A stretch of 64,000 nucleotides of DNA, from positions 1 to 64,000 of the forward strand of contig NZ_LZSV01000034.1 of assembly GCF_001665605.1 (NCBI RefSeq). The letters run 5' to 3'. This document shows, piece by piece, positions 40,098 to 47,748 of the stretch. The position numbers and the translations under genes are program-made. Under the pieces are notes generated by a model that saw only the letters and a program-made list of their open reading frames with translations, searched no databases and was not told the DNA's origin. Source of the DNA: Mycobacterium sp. 852014-50255_SCH5639931 (GTDB lineage Bacteria; Actinomycetota; Actinomycetes; Mycobacteriales; Mycobacteriaceae). Position 1 is the stretch's first letter. The number at the start of each line of letters is the position of its first letter.

Positions 40098-40802
40098 ATG
40101 TCACCCAAAGCCACGGCCCTGCCGCCGGTCGTAGATCAACAAACATGGCGCGCCGCGCTCGACGAATTGCGCAAAAGGGAGAAGGCCGCCACTCGAGAAT
40201 TGGATGAGGTCGCCGCTCAACGCCGGCGTCTGCCGATGGTCGAGTTGGCCGACTACACCCTGATCGGGGCTGATGGCCCGATCCGCCTGGTCGACGTGTT
40301 CGCCGGCCGCTCCCAGCTCATCGTGTACCACCACATGTGGTCGGACGGCGCGGAGTGGCAATGCGGCGGATGCACGGGCTTCACGTCGCAGTTCACCCGA
40401 CTGGAGTTCCTCGACAACTACGACGCCCGGTTCGTCATCGTCACCAACGGACCGATCGAGGAAGCCCTCGCCTACAAGCGGAAGGTCGGCAACCGCATGG
40501 AGTGGTACTCGTCGTCGCGGAGCCCCTTCGCCACCGACATGGATGCTCCGCCCGGCGGCGGTTTTGGCGTCAGCGTGTTCCTGCGCGACGGGGACACGGT
40601 GTACAGGACCTGGCATACCAATGGGCGGGGCACCGAGCAGCTCAGTCACTCCTTTGGCCTGATCGACATCCTGCCCTGGGGCCGGCAGGAGGAATGGCTC
40701 GATTCGCCCGAAGGGTGGCCCTCTCGCCCCACTTACTCGGGTTGGCTCGACTCCCCCGATATCGCAGCCGCCTACGGGCCCGCCAGTGAGGACAACGAAT
40801 GA
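40098..40802 (+). CDS. DUF899 family thioredoxin-like protein
   Basis: 234 residues from ATG 40098 (AAGGTGG upstream). The DUF899 layout is visible: RAALDELRKREKAATRELDE, then LPMVELADYTLIGADGPIRL, a strand with QLIVYHHMW, and the CxxC of QCGGCTGF (Cys89, Cys92), similar in position to thioredoxin-like redox sites. Later comes the conserved SFGLIDILPWGRQEEW. The exact reaction is unknown; disulfide or peroxide chemistry is a guess from the fold. The stop overlaps the start of the SRPBCC gene by 4 bp (ATGA). Confidence 0.9.
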   Translation: MSPKATALPPVVDQQTWRAALDELRKREKAATRELDEVAAQRRRLPMVELADYTLIGADGPIRLVDVFAGRSQLIVYHHMWSDGAEWQCGGCTGFTSQFTRLEFLDNYDARFVIVTNGPIEEALAYKRKVGNRMEWYSSSRSPFATDMDAPPGGGFGVSVFLRDGDTVYRTWHTNGRGTEQLSHSFGLIDILPWGRQEEWLDSPEGWPSRPTYSGWLDSPDIAAAYGPASEDNE

Positions 40803-41275
40803 GCGCAACCGCCGAACGTTACGTCGTCACCCGCACCATCGCCGCGACGCCGGCCGAGATCTTCGCGGTGCTCGTCGACCCGTCCCGCCACCAGAAAACC
40901 GAGCCCACTGACTGGGTCCGTGACGCGGTGGACGCCGCGCCCATCACCCGCGCGGGCCAGATGTTCGCGATGAACATGTACCTCACCCAGGCCGGCGGTG
41001 ACTACGTCACCCACAACCTGGTCAATGTGTTCGACCAGGACCGTGCCATCGGGTGGATGCCGGGCATACTCGACGATGCGGGCAACCACAATCCCGGTGG
41101 TTGGTTCTGGCGCTACGACCTCGCACCTAACGGGAACCACACCGACGTGACGCTCACCTATGACTGGAGCGGCACACCGCAGGAGTTCCGCGACCGAGTC
41201 GGCGAGATGCCGATCTTCGGCGAGGACTACCTCGTCGCGTCGCTGGCCACGCTGGAGCGATCGGTCGCGAACTGA
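40799..41275 (+). CDS. SRPBCC (polyketide cyclase/AHSA1-like) protein
   Basis: 158 residues, starting in the ATGA overlap with the DUF899 gene. START-like fold: ERYVVTRTIAATPAEIFAVL at the beginning, the ligand-cavity strand region (QMFAMNMYLTQAGGDYVTHN), and the end EDYLVASLATLERSVAN with the long C-terminal helix. The family binds hydrophobic ligands. Coupled translation with DUF899 suggests shared function. The stop lies 22 bp from the stop of the convergent GGDEF-EAL gene. Confidence 0.9.
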   Translation: MSATAERYVVTRTIAATPAEIFAVLVDPSRHQKTEPTDWVRDAVDAAPITRAGQMFAMNMYLTQAGGDYVTHNLVNVFDQDRAIGWMPGILDDAGNHNPGGWFWRYDLAPNGNHTDVTLTYDWSGTPQEFRDRVGEMPIFGEDYLVASLATLERSVAN

Positions 41276-41297
41276 GCCGTCAATTGGAAGACGACGA

Positions 41298-43601
41298 CTA
41301 TGGCGCCGCGAGCGTCGAGATGCCAGAGACTCGCGGGATCTCGGAAGCGGGCAACGGGCGGCAGAAGAAGTTCCCCTGTACGGCGTCGCAACCGTAGTCC
41401 TTGAGTCGTTGGGCCGTGGCGAGGTCCTCGACGCCTTCCGCAACGGTGGCGATGCCGAACGCAGATGCCAACTCGATGACCGAGTGCGTAATGATTGCGG
41501 CTCGGTCGTCGTGCAGGATCGGCGCGATGAATTCGCGGCCGAGTTTGACTTCGTCGACCGGTAGCTCGCGCAGATAGGTCAGAGTGGCGTAGCCGCTGCC
41601 GAAGTCGTCGATCGCCACCCGGATGCCGTTCTTCCGGAGACGATTGAGCACCGTGCGGGCCTTAGCCAGGTCGGCCACCACCAAATCCTCGGTGATCTCA
41701 ATCGTGAGAGAACCAGGAGACATTGCGTATGTGTGGAGCACGGACATGATCCGGTCGGGCAGCGCATCCTTATCGAGGGAGGGCGCCGCCAGATTGATCG
41801 CGACCGGGATCGCGGCGCCTGCCGCATGCCAAGCGGCAGCGTCGGCGACCGCGCGCGACAGCACCAGATCGGTGAGCGCATGCATCAGCCCGTGCTCGCG
41901 AACCAGGGGCAAAAACTGGGCGGGCTTCAGTACGCCAAATCGCGGGTGCTGCCACCGGACGAGCGCCTCTACTCCGCGCACGGAACCGGTCAGCAAGCCG
42001 AATTTCGGCTGGTATAGCAGGGTCAGTGAGCCGTTCTCAATGGCGCGTCGCAGTTCGCCGAGCAGCTGGAGTCGCGCGATGGCACTGTCGTATGCCGGCG
42101 CTCCGCCAAGTTGATCGTCCATCTCGGGTGTGAACGTCCTGACATTGGCCGAGTTCGCCTGCCGGGCAACGGATCGTGCCGAATCGGCCTGTCTGAGGAG
42201 ATCACCCGGCGTGGGGGCGCCGGCGAGCCCTGAATTAGCCGATGCCACACCGATGCTCACGCGCACGTCCAGGCGGTGATCCTCGATGTCGATGGGTTCC
42301 TCGAAAGATCGCGCCAACCCGTTGGCAACCTGCATTGCCGCGTCGGGACGGTCTTCGACCAGAATCGCGAATTCGTCACCGTTCATCCGCGCAACGGTGT
42401 GAATGTCGTTGGTATTGGCTTGGATCCGCTGGCCGACGGCGCGCAGGAGCTCGTCGCCGACGTCATAACCCAGTGTGTCGTTCACCAGCTTGAAATCATC
42501 GACGCTCACCGTGAGCACGCTGACCGGCACGCTGTGCTGAACGTGCAAGCGCAGCGCGTGCGCCAGGCGATCATCAAATAGTCGCTGATTTGCCAGCCCC
42601 GTTAGCGGATCCCGTAGGGCGGCGTCAGAGACCGCGACGAGCAGACGTTGCTTTCGGTCGAGCAGCAAGATGTGGCGGGCCAGGGTGGTAACGAAAAGTA
42701 CGACGCAAACCAAGAAGATGAACGCCTCGCCCCGGTATGCGGGCCAAAAGTGCACGGTACCAACGACAATGGCCAGCAACACGGGCAGGTAGGGCAGCCA
42801 CAACGATGCCCTCGAAGAGGGCTGCGAAAAACCGAGGTCGGGTTCCTGGCTCGGCTGAGAAGTGATTCCGGACAGCGCGACAAAGTACATTCCGCCTGCC
42901 CACCCGAGAACCACGAGGTTATTCGGCGCCTGGTCGGCGTGATCCGTTGCGACGTGGACCACCCCGGCCACTGCGATGATGCCCCACCCCAGCATCATCA
43001 GCGTGGGTGAAAGCTTGCGGCCCGCCTCGGCCTTCCTCACCACGACGAAGGTCGTGGCGACAAGCCCCACATACACGCCCGCGGCGGTGGCCAGCAGGAT
43101 CGCTGGAACGCTGACCGTCTGTGATGAGTGCGGCGCGCGACCCAACGCCAGGATGACAAGAACGATCAACAGCGACGCGGTGACGAGGATGCCGTCAAGC
43201 AGGAGGCCGATCCCAAATCGCGCGTCATCCCGGCTGGGAATTGCGAGCGCGGCCGCCAGCGCGCACAGCGGCAAGATGAGGTAGCCGAAGTTGGCCGCCG
43301 AGAGGCCCGCGACCGGAAGACTGCCACCCACCGCGACGTAGCACCACACTGCTTGGCCGGCGGTCCAGCCGAGCAACCCGGTAGACAGAACGGTCCACGC
43401 GAGGCGTTGGCGGCCTCGAGAACCGCGTGCGGCACTGGCTGAACATGCGAGTACAAAGACGCCTGCAATGACGGAGCCTGCCGGGGCGACTAGCCCGCGG
43501 CCCGAGGCGCCGTTCGAGATGAACAGCATCGTCGCGAACGCGAGGAGCCCGATAGTTGCCAACACGACCACCACAACGCGGCTTCGTGTCAGAGACAACA
43601 T
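41298..43601 (-). CDS. Membrane GGDEF-EAL protein, degenerate cyclase and intact phosphodiesterase motifs
   Basis: 767 residues from ATG 43601. Eight to ten transmembrane helices occupy residues 5-315. The GGDEF domain (about 325-480) has the motif altered to NGDEF (407-411), with DPLTGLANQRL in place. The EAL domain (about 510-755) has EAL at 545-547 and the metal/catalytic set: Asn603, Glu635, Asp665-Asp666, Lys686, Glu722 and Gln742. Cyclic-di-GMP hydrolysis is therefore likely, while synthesis is doubtful; the GGDEF domain may bind GTP as a regulator. It stands alone on the minus strand, with 22 bp between its stop and that of the SRPBCC gene. Confidence 0.9.
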   Translation of the reverse strand: MLSLTRSRVVVVVLATIGLLAFATMLFISNGASGRGLVAPAGSVIAGVFVLACSASAARGSRGRQRLAWTVLSTGLLGWTAGQAVWCYVAVGGSLPVAGLSAANFGYLILPLCALAAALAIPSRDDARFGIGLLLDGILVTASLLIVLVILALGRAPHSSQTVSVPAILLATAAGVYVGLVATTFVVVRKAEAGRKLSPTLMMLGWGIIAVAGVVHVATDHADQAPNNLVVLGWAGGMYFVALSGITSQPSQEPDLGFSQPSSRASLWLPYLPVLLAIVVGTVHFWPAYRGEAFIFLVCVVLFVTTLARHILLLDRKQRLLVAVSDAALRDPLTGLANQRLFDDRLAHALRLHVQHSVPVSVLTVSVDDFKLVNDTLGYDVGDELLRAVGQRIQANTNDIHTVARMNGDEFAILVEDRPDAAMQVANGLARSFEEPIDIEDHRLDVRVSIGVASANSGLAGAPTPGDLLRQADSARSVARQANSANVRTFTPEMDDQLGGAPAYDSAIARLQLLGELRRAIENGSLTLLYQPKFGLLTGSVRGVEALVRWQHPRFGVLKPAQFLPLVREHGLMHALTDLVLSRAVADAAAWHAAGAAIPVAINLAAPSLDKDALPDRIMSVLHTYAMSPGSLTIEITEDLVVADLAKARTVLNRLRKNGIRVAIDDFGSGYATLTYLRELPVDEVKLGREFIAPILHDDRAAIITHSVIELASAFGIATVAEGVEDLATAQRLKDYGCDAVQGNFFCRPLPASEIPRVSGISTLAAP

Positions 43602-43766
43602 TCCCCTCAATCTGCTGGGTGCGGTTCGCAAGCAGGATAAGACACACCGCAAAGTAGTTCTGCAAATTTGCTTACCTGTTTCTCGGCCATTACGGCCCCG
43701 AACGGGATCAGGACACCGCACCAGGTCCAATGGCTCTGGAAGCCTCACTTTTGAGAGGGTGGGCGT

Positions 43767-44135
43767 ATGAACGAGACCCGAAACCGCGTACTCCTGCCCA
43801 CTTTCGCCGCATTGCGGTTTGCGACAGGCCTGAGCGCATGGCTTGCTCCCAAAAAGACAGGGGCTCTGATCGGGTTGGGTTCTGACCGTCAGCAGCCGCT
43901 GACCACCCAACTGTTCGGTTCCCGCGAACTAACGCTGGCCATCGCCATCATGGACACCGCCTCACCTCGGCTGCGCACGCGCGCCCTGCAGCTGGGCCTT
44001 CTAGTCGACACCTTGGACGTCGTCGCAGCGGTCCACGGCATGCGGCGCCAGACGTTGTCGCCGGCCGGCGCGATCGCCTGCGGGGGTGGCGCGGCGCACT
44101 TTGCCGGCTTCGGGCTGGCTGCGCTGACCGGCTAA
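43767..44135 (+). CDS. Small membrane protein, 122 residues
   Basis: GAGAGGGTGGG precedes ATG 43767. Three to four hydrophobic segments; pattern LRFATGLSAWLAPKKTGALI followed by LFGSRELTLAIAIMD and GLLVDTLDVVAAVHGMR. The organisation (short helices with a conserved Phe-Gly-Ser-Arg-Glu turn) recalls DUF4267-like membrane proteins, to which it may be distantly related. The function is unknown. Confidence 0.72.
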   Translation: MNETRNRVLLPTFAALRFATGLSAWLAPKKTGALIGLGSDRQQPLTTQLFGSRELTLAIAIMDTASPRLRTRALQLGLLVDTLDVVAAVHGMRRQTLSPAGAIACGGGAAHFAGFGLAALTG

Positions 44136-44269
44136 AGACGGCAAGCGCGACAGTGAATGAGAACGCGGACCCGCCTTCGGGGTTTCTCGCTATTGTGCAT
44201 ATCTGCGCAGCTTTGAAGCGGCACACTTTTGCGGCCGTGCTAACGCCAAGAAGAATGGAAGGGAATCGA

Positions 44270-44623
44270 ATGCCCTCACCTCGTTGGCTGGCCACACTCG
44301 CCATCCCCGTGATGGCCGGCGCCGCCCTGGTTAGCAGCGCCGCGCTTGCGGTTGCCACCCCACAAGACGACGCATACCTCGCACAACTGCGCGCCGTCGG
44401 ACTCAGCTGGCCGCCCCAGACGGAAGAGGCGCTCATCGGGGAGGCGCACCTCATCTGCTACGACCTCACCTGGGGTTGGACGCCACAACAAATTGCCGAC
44501 GACGTTCACGCCCACTTGAACGCGAGGGGCGTGACGTTGTTGGACGTCGGCACCATGGTCGACGCCGCGCACTCGATCTATTGCCCCGGCAACGTGTGCG
44601 ACGCCCCCAGCCTCTGCACCTGA
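44270..44623 (+). CDS. Secreted DUF732 protein
   Basis: 117 residues from ATG 44270 (GGAAGGGA upstream). The Sec signal peptide (about 1-29, cleavage after LAVA) is followed by a small helical DUF732 domain: DDAYLAQLRAVGLSW, ALIGEAHLICYDLTWGWTPQ and the ending SIYCPGNVCDAPSLCT. Cysteines at the usual places should form disulfides. DUF732 proteins are small exported mycobacterial proteins of unknown role. An FKBP-type isomerase gene follows 48 bp downstream. Confidence 0.88.
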   Translation: MPSPRWLATLAIPVMAGAALVSSAALAVATPQDDAYLAQLRAVGLSWPPQTEEALIGEAHLICYDLTWGWTPQQIADDVHAHLNARGVTLLDVGTMVDAAHSIYCPGNVCDAPSLCT

Positions 44624-44671
44624 CGGGCCGGCGCAGGGCTACTGCCAACGAACAACTCAACTGGCTGTAGC

Positions 44672-45232
44672 GTGACGGCCGTGAAGTCCTCCCTGGTGTA
44701 TTCCTCCGTCGCGGTCTGCGTCGCAGCAACCGTTCTGACCCTCGCCGGATCCGGCACGGCAACCGCGGCCGGCTCGTGCCCGACAGCACCCGCGCAGAAT
44801 GGCGGAACGTCGGACTGGACGCTGGCCGGAAGCACCGGCAGCGTAGCGGTTACCGGGTCCACGGACACGACGGCACCGCGCGTGGACGTGACGGCGCCGT
44901 TCAGCGTGACCCAGACCCAGGTGCATACGCTGCACGCCGGAGACGGACCGGTGGTCTCCCCCACGGCCACGGTCTCCGTCTGCTACATGGGCGTCAATGG
45001 ACGTGACGGGTCGGTGTTCGACAGCAGCTATCAACGGGGCGCCCCCGTCGACTTCCCGCTCAACGGCGTCGTGCCCGGATTCCAGAAGGCCATCGCGGGG
45101 CAAAAGGTCGGGTCCACGGTGGGCGTCGCGATGACTTCCGCGGATGGATACCCCAACGGCCAACCCAGCGCTGGAATCCGGCCCGGAGACTCGCTCGTGT
45201 TCGCGATCAAGATCCTCAGCGCATCCAGCTAG
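44672..45232 (+). CDS. Exported FKBP-type peptidyl-prolyl isomerase
   Basis: 186 residues from GTG 44672. A signal peptide of about 33 residues ends at GTATAAG. The C-terminal 100 residues form an FKBP domain: VSVCYMGVNGRDGSVFDSSY, FPLNGVVPGFQKAIAGQKVG and the closing IRPGDSLVFAIKIL. The core tyrosine/Asp/Phe positions are there (FDSSY, VPGF). The DGYPNGQP segment replaces the usual AYG loop, so activity may be reduced. It presumably folds exported proteins. Confidence 0.9.
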   Translation: MTAVKSSLVYSSVAVCVAATVLTLAGSGTATAAGSCPTAPAQNGGTSDWTLAGSTGSVAVTGSTDTTAPRVDVTAPFSVTQTQVHTLHAGDGPVVSPTATVSVCYMGVNGRDGSVFDSSYQRGAPVDFPLNGVVPGFQKAIAGQKVGSTVGVAMTSADGYPNGQPSAGIRPGDSLVFAIKILSASS

Positions 45233-45257
45233 CTCGGCGCGCTAAAACCCCTGTCGC

Positions 45258-45701
45258 TCAACCGCTCAGCGGCGCGAACATGAGCGCGGGATCAATGCCG
45301 AGTTGCTGAGCGACATGGGTGGTATCCCAATACTCGCGCCAGTAAGTGATCGAGCCGTCGCGGACACCGAAGAACGCCGTGACGTAGAACGTGACGGCGA
45401 CACCGTTCATGGAGTTCACATCGACGCGCTCGACGACGACGCTGTCACCGTCGGACAAGATGGTGCGGATCTCGCTCCCCTCGACCATTCCCGTCGAAAG
45501 TGTGTTGTGCTTCTCGAGTTCCGCGCGCGCCGCGTCACGCCCGCGAACGACCGGCGAAAGAGGCACATGAAGTTGCCAGACAAAGTCGTCGGCCATGAGC
45601 GCGGTCATCCCGTCGATGTCCATGCTCTCGCCGTAAGCGGCATGTATAAAATCGACTACGAGTTTCTCGTTGTCATTTTTGGGCGCAACGCTTTTCGCCA
45701 T
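45258..45701 (-). CDS. Limonene-1,2-epoxide hydrolase-like protein
   Basis: 147 residues from ATG 45701, with AAAGGAAG upstream. NTF2-like fold with the limonene epoxide hydrolase (LEH) catalytic set: Arg92 and Asp94 in VVERVDVNSMNG and Asp126 in YWREYWDTT, with Arg122 nearby. The start VVDFIHAAYGESMDIDGMTA also matches. LEH enzymes add water to epoxides; M. tuberculosis EphG is the known mycobacterial example and acts on sterol/lipid epoxides. It is convergent to the FKBP gene with 25 bp between stops. Confidence 0.85.
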   Translation of the reverse strand: MAKSVAPKNDNEKLVVDFIHAAYGESMDIDGMTALMADDFVWQLHVPLSPVVRGRDAARAELEKHNTLSTGMVEGSEIRTILSDGDSVVVERVDVNSMNGVAVTFYVTAFFGVRDGSITYWREYWDTTHVAQQLGIDPALMFAPLSG

Positions 45702-45784
45702 CTTGCTTCCTTTAGACGTCATCGGCTCTATTCGCTGAACTGTAGATGCCGAGAGCCGTTTGCGTTTGGCTTCGCGCGATCAGC

Positions 45785-45945
45785 TCACGGACGGCGGAGG
45801 CTGATGATGGTGACGTCGTCTTCGATGTGGCCCGACGCCATCTCCGTCCAGATTCGGGACGCCGGCGTCGCGCCCGCGCTGCCGAGCGTCTGGGCCAACC
45901 GGTCCCGCTCCGCCGCCCCGTCCGCAGCAATCACCACTGTAATCT
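45785..45945 (-). pseudogene. Possible C-terminal relic of a SpoIIE/PP2C-type phosphatase
   Basis: About 53 codons on the minus strand ending at the stop at 45785 read ITVVIAADGAAERDRLAQTL and close with SGHIEDDVTIISLRRP. The DDVT-hydrophobic-R end is the usual last strand of SpoIIE/PP2C phosphatases. Upstream the frame runs into the start of the plus-strand heme oxygenase gene and loses sense. The call depends on a short motif; chance is possible. Confidence 0.3.
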
Positions 45946-45954
45946 GAGCTGGCC

Positions 45955-46605
45955 ATGAGCCCGATCGCCAACTCGACACGCCGCCGCCTGTCGGTCGCGA
46001 TGAAGGACGGGTCAGCGGCCGAGCACATCGCTGCCGAGCAGAGCCCATTCATCTCCGAGTTGCTTGCCGGCCGCGTCACCGTTCACGGCTATTCCGAATA
46101 CCTGCTTCGGTTACGCGTGGTGTACGCGGCCCTGGAGGACGCCATGCGGGCGCACCGCTACGACCCTATGGTCGCCGCCGTCTACGACCCGGCGTTGGAG
46201 CGACTGACCGCCATCGACGCCGATCTGCGGCACTGGCGCCCCGACGGCGCCCGCGCAATCGACTCCCCCGCGGCGATGGCTTACAGCGAGCGCGTCCGCA
46301 CACTGACCTGGGGTGGCTCCCTGGTGGCCCACCACTACACGCGATACCTCGGAGACCTTTCCGGAGGCCGGGTCATTTACAAGGCTCTCGACCGCACGTT
46401 CGGTCTTCGCGGCGTCGGGCTCGCGTTCTACGAATTCCCGATGCGGTCCAAGCCGTACAAAGACGCCTATCGCGCCCGCCTTGATGCGCTCCGCCCCGGC
46501 GCTGATGACATCGATCGCATCGTCGACGAGGTCAGATTGGCCTTCGGCCTGAATCACGCCTTGCTCGACGAGCTCGCCGACCACATCCCGACTCCAGGGC
46601 GTTGA
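45955..46605 (+). CDS. Biliverdin-producing heme oxygenase
   Basis: 216 residues from ATG 45955. HmuO-type all-helical fold: proximal His24 in SAAEHIAAEQSPFISELLAG, the core LLRLRVVYAALEDAM, and the distal helix with the flexible glycine segment HHYTRYLGDLSGG. The C-terminal helices have YKDAYRARLDAL. It opens heme to biliverdin, CO and iron. Mycobacteria usually rely on MhuD for heme breakdown, and this is the classical heme oxygenase family. No heme-uptake genes adjoin it. Confidence 0.9.
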   Translation: MSPIANSTRRRLSVAMKDGSAAEHIAAEQSPFISELLAGRVTVHGYSEYLLRLRVVYAALEDAMRAHRYDPMVAAVYDPALERLTAIDADLRHWRPDGARAIDSPAAMAYSERVRTLTWGGSLVAHHYTRYLGDLSGGRVIYKALDRTFGLRGVGLAFYEFPMRSKPYKDAYRARLDALRPGADDIDRIVDEVRLAFGLNHALLDELADHIPTPGR

Positions 46606-46642
46606 CGCCCGTGCACCGTGCGCCGCCCTAGCACAACGGGGC

Positions 46643-47707
46643 CTACATGGGTCCGGGCAGCTCGCCGAGGTCGGAGAGTTCGGCGTGGACAGAGGTGACA
46701 GCCGCCCGGTATTGCTCCTCGCTCAGCGTTTTGTTGTAGTACCGGTTCATCCGCAGCTGGTATTGCAGATCCCGCAATTGCCTGATGCGGTCCAGCCGGG
46801 CGATGTCGCCTGGCGAGAACTTCAATTGCTCAGCGGTGATCTGGCCGGCCATGACTTGCTCGATCGGTGCGAGCCGATAGCCGCACCCGGCGAGGTATTC
46901 GAAGTACGGGCCGCAGTAGGGACGTCCGCCGGCTTGCCAGCTCAGGCGGGCGGTGTTCCATTCAAACGCCGCGAGCACCATCGCCAGGGTCACCATGGCC
47001 GGCCGTGTGTCGATATCGCCCGTCGCACTAAGGTTTTTGTATTTTGCTTCGTCGGTCCCGAGCAGCAGTTGCGCGGCCACGTGCATGCTGGCGCGGCAGT
47101 GCAGGTCGGCCAAGTAGTGGAAGTTGCGGGCAATGAAGATGTCGGTCCCGGGCGGTGGCGTGCTCCCGGCGACGATGTTGGTGCGAATCCAGTCGCGGCG
47201 CGCCGTGGTGACCGCGGCGGCGCGGCGATCCAGCTCGCGTACTAAGACCCAATCGGTATTGGCCTGTACCGCGGCTTCGGATTGCAGCTTGGTCGGCTGG
47301 GCGCCGGTGTATGTGGGGCCGGCCGTCACTTCGTTACGCGCGAGTGGGCGTCCCATGTCCCAGGTCAGGTAGCGGACGTACACATCGAGATCGGGAACGT
47401 CTGACCACTTGGCCAGATTGCCCAATGTCGTTTCACCGGGCACCAATCTGCAGATGTGAGGTTCTTGTTTGAGGTCGTCGCGCGTGTAGATCGTGCCAAG
47501 GTTGCGTCGGCAGACCGCATCCTTGGTGTTGACGTCGGCAACCCAGCCGGCCGGTCCGGCGATTCCCGGTACATAGTGGGTGATTTCAACCAGCAGGTCG
47601 TCGACGGTGGCCGACTCGGGGAAGACCCAGAAAACCCGATGGGACTCGGTGTCGTCGCCCATCGCCACGCTGTCGCGATCCAGCGTGACTTTTACCGTGT
47701 CGGTCAT
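46643..47707 (-). CDS. Uncharacterised protein, 354 residues
   Basis: Not recognised. It is soluble, with no signal peptide or transmembrane helix. The N-terminal 100 residues look beta-rich (VKVTLDRDSVAMGDDTESHR, VFWVFPESATVDDLLVEITH), the remainder helical (VLVRELDRRAAAVTTARRDW). Cysteines occur singly in DLHCRASM, GRPYCGPY and LAGCGYRL. It lies convergent to heme oxygenase with 37 bp between stops, and the FAD oxidase gene ends 41 bp beyond its start. Amino-acid use is balanced and no Arg-rich runs occur, so it is a real gene. Confidence 0.82.
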   Translation of the reverse strand: MTDTVKVTLDRDSVAMGDDTESHRVFWVFPESATVDDLLVEITHYVPGIAGPAGWVADVNTKDAVCRRNLGTIYTRDDLKQEPHICRLVPGETTLGNLAKWSDVPDLDVYVRYLTWDMGRPLARNEVTAGPTYTGAQPTKLQSEAAVQANTDWVLVRELDRRAAAVTTARRDWIRTNIVAGSTPPPGTDIFIARNFHYLADLHCRASMHVAAQLLLGTDEAKYKNLSATGDIDTRPAMVTLAMVLAAFEWNTARLSWQAGGRPYCGPYFEYLAGCGYRLAPIEQVMAGQITAEQLKFSPGDIARLDRIRQLRDLQYQLRMNRYYNKTLSEEQYRAAVTSVHAELSDLGELPGPM

Positions 47708-47748
47708 GCTGGGGATTATGTCCCGACGTCAGACATCCACGCCATTCA

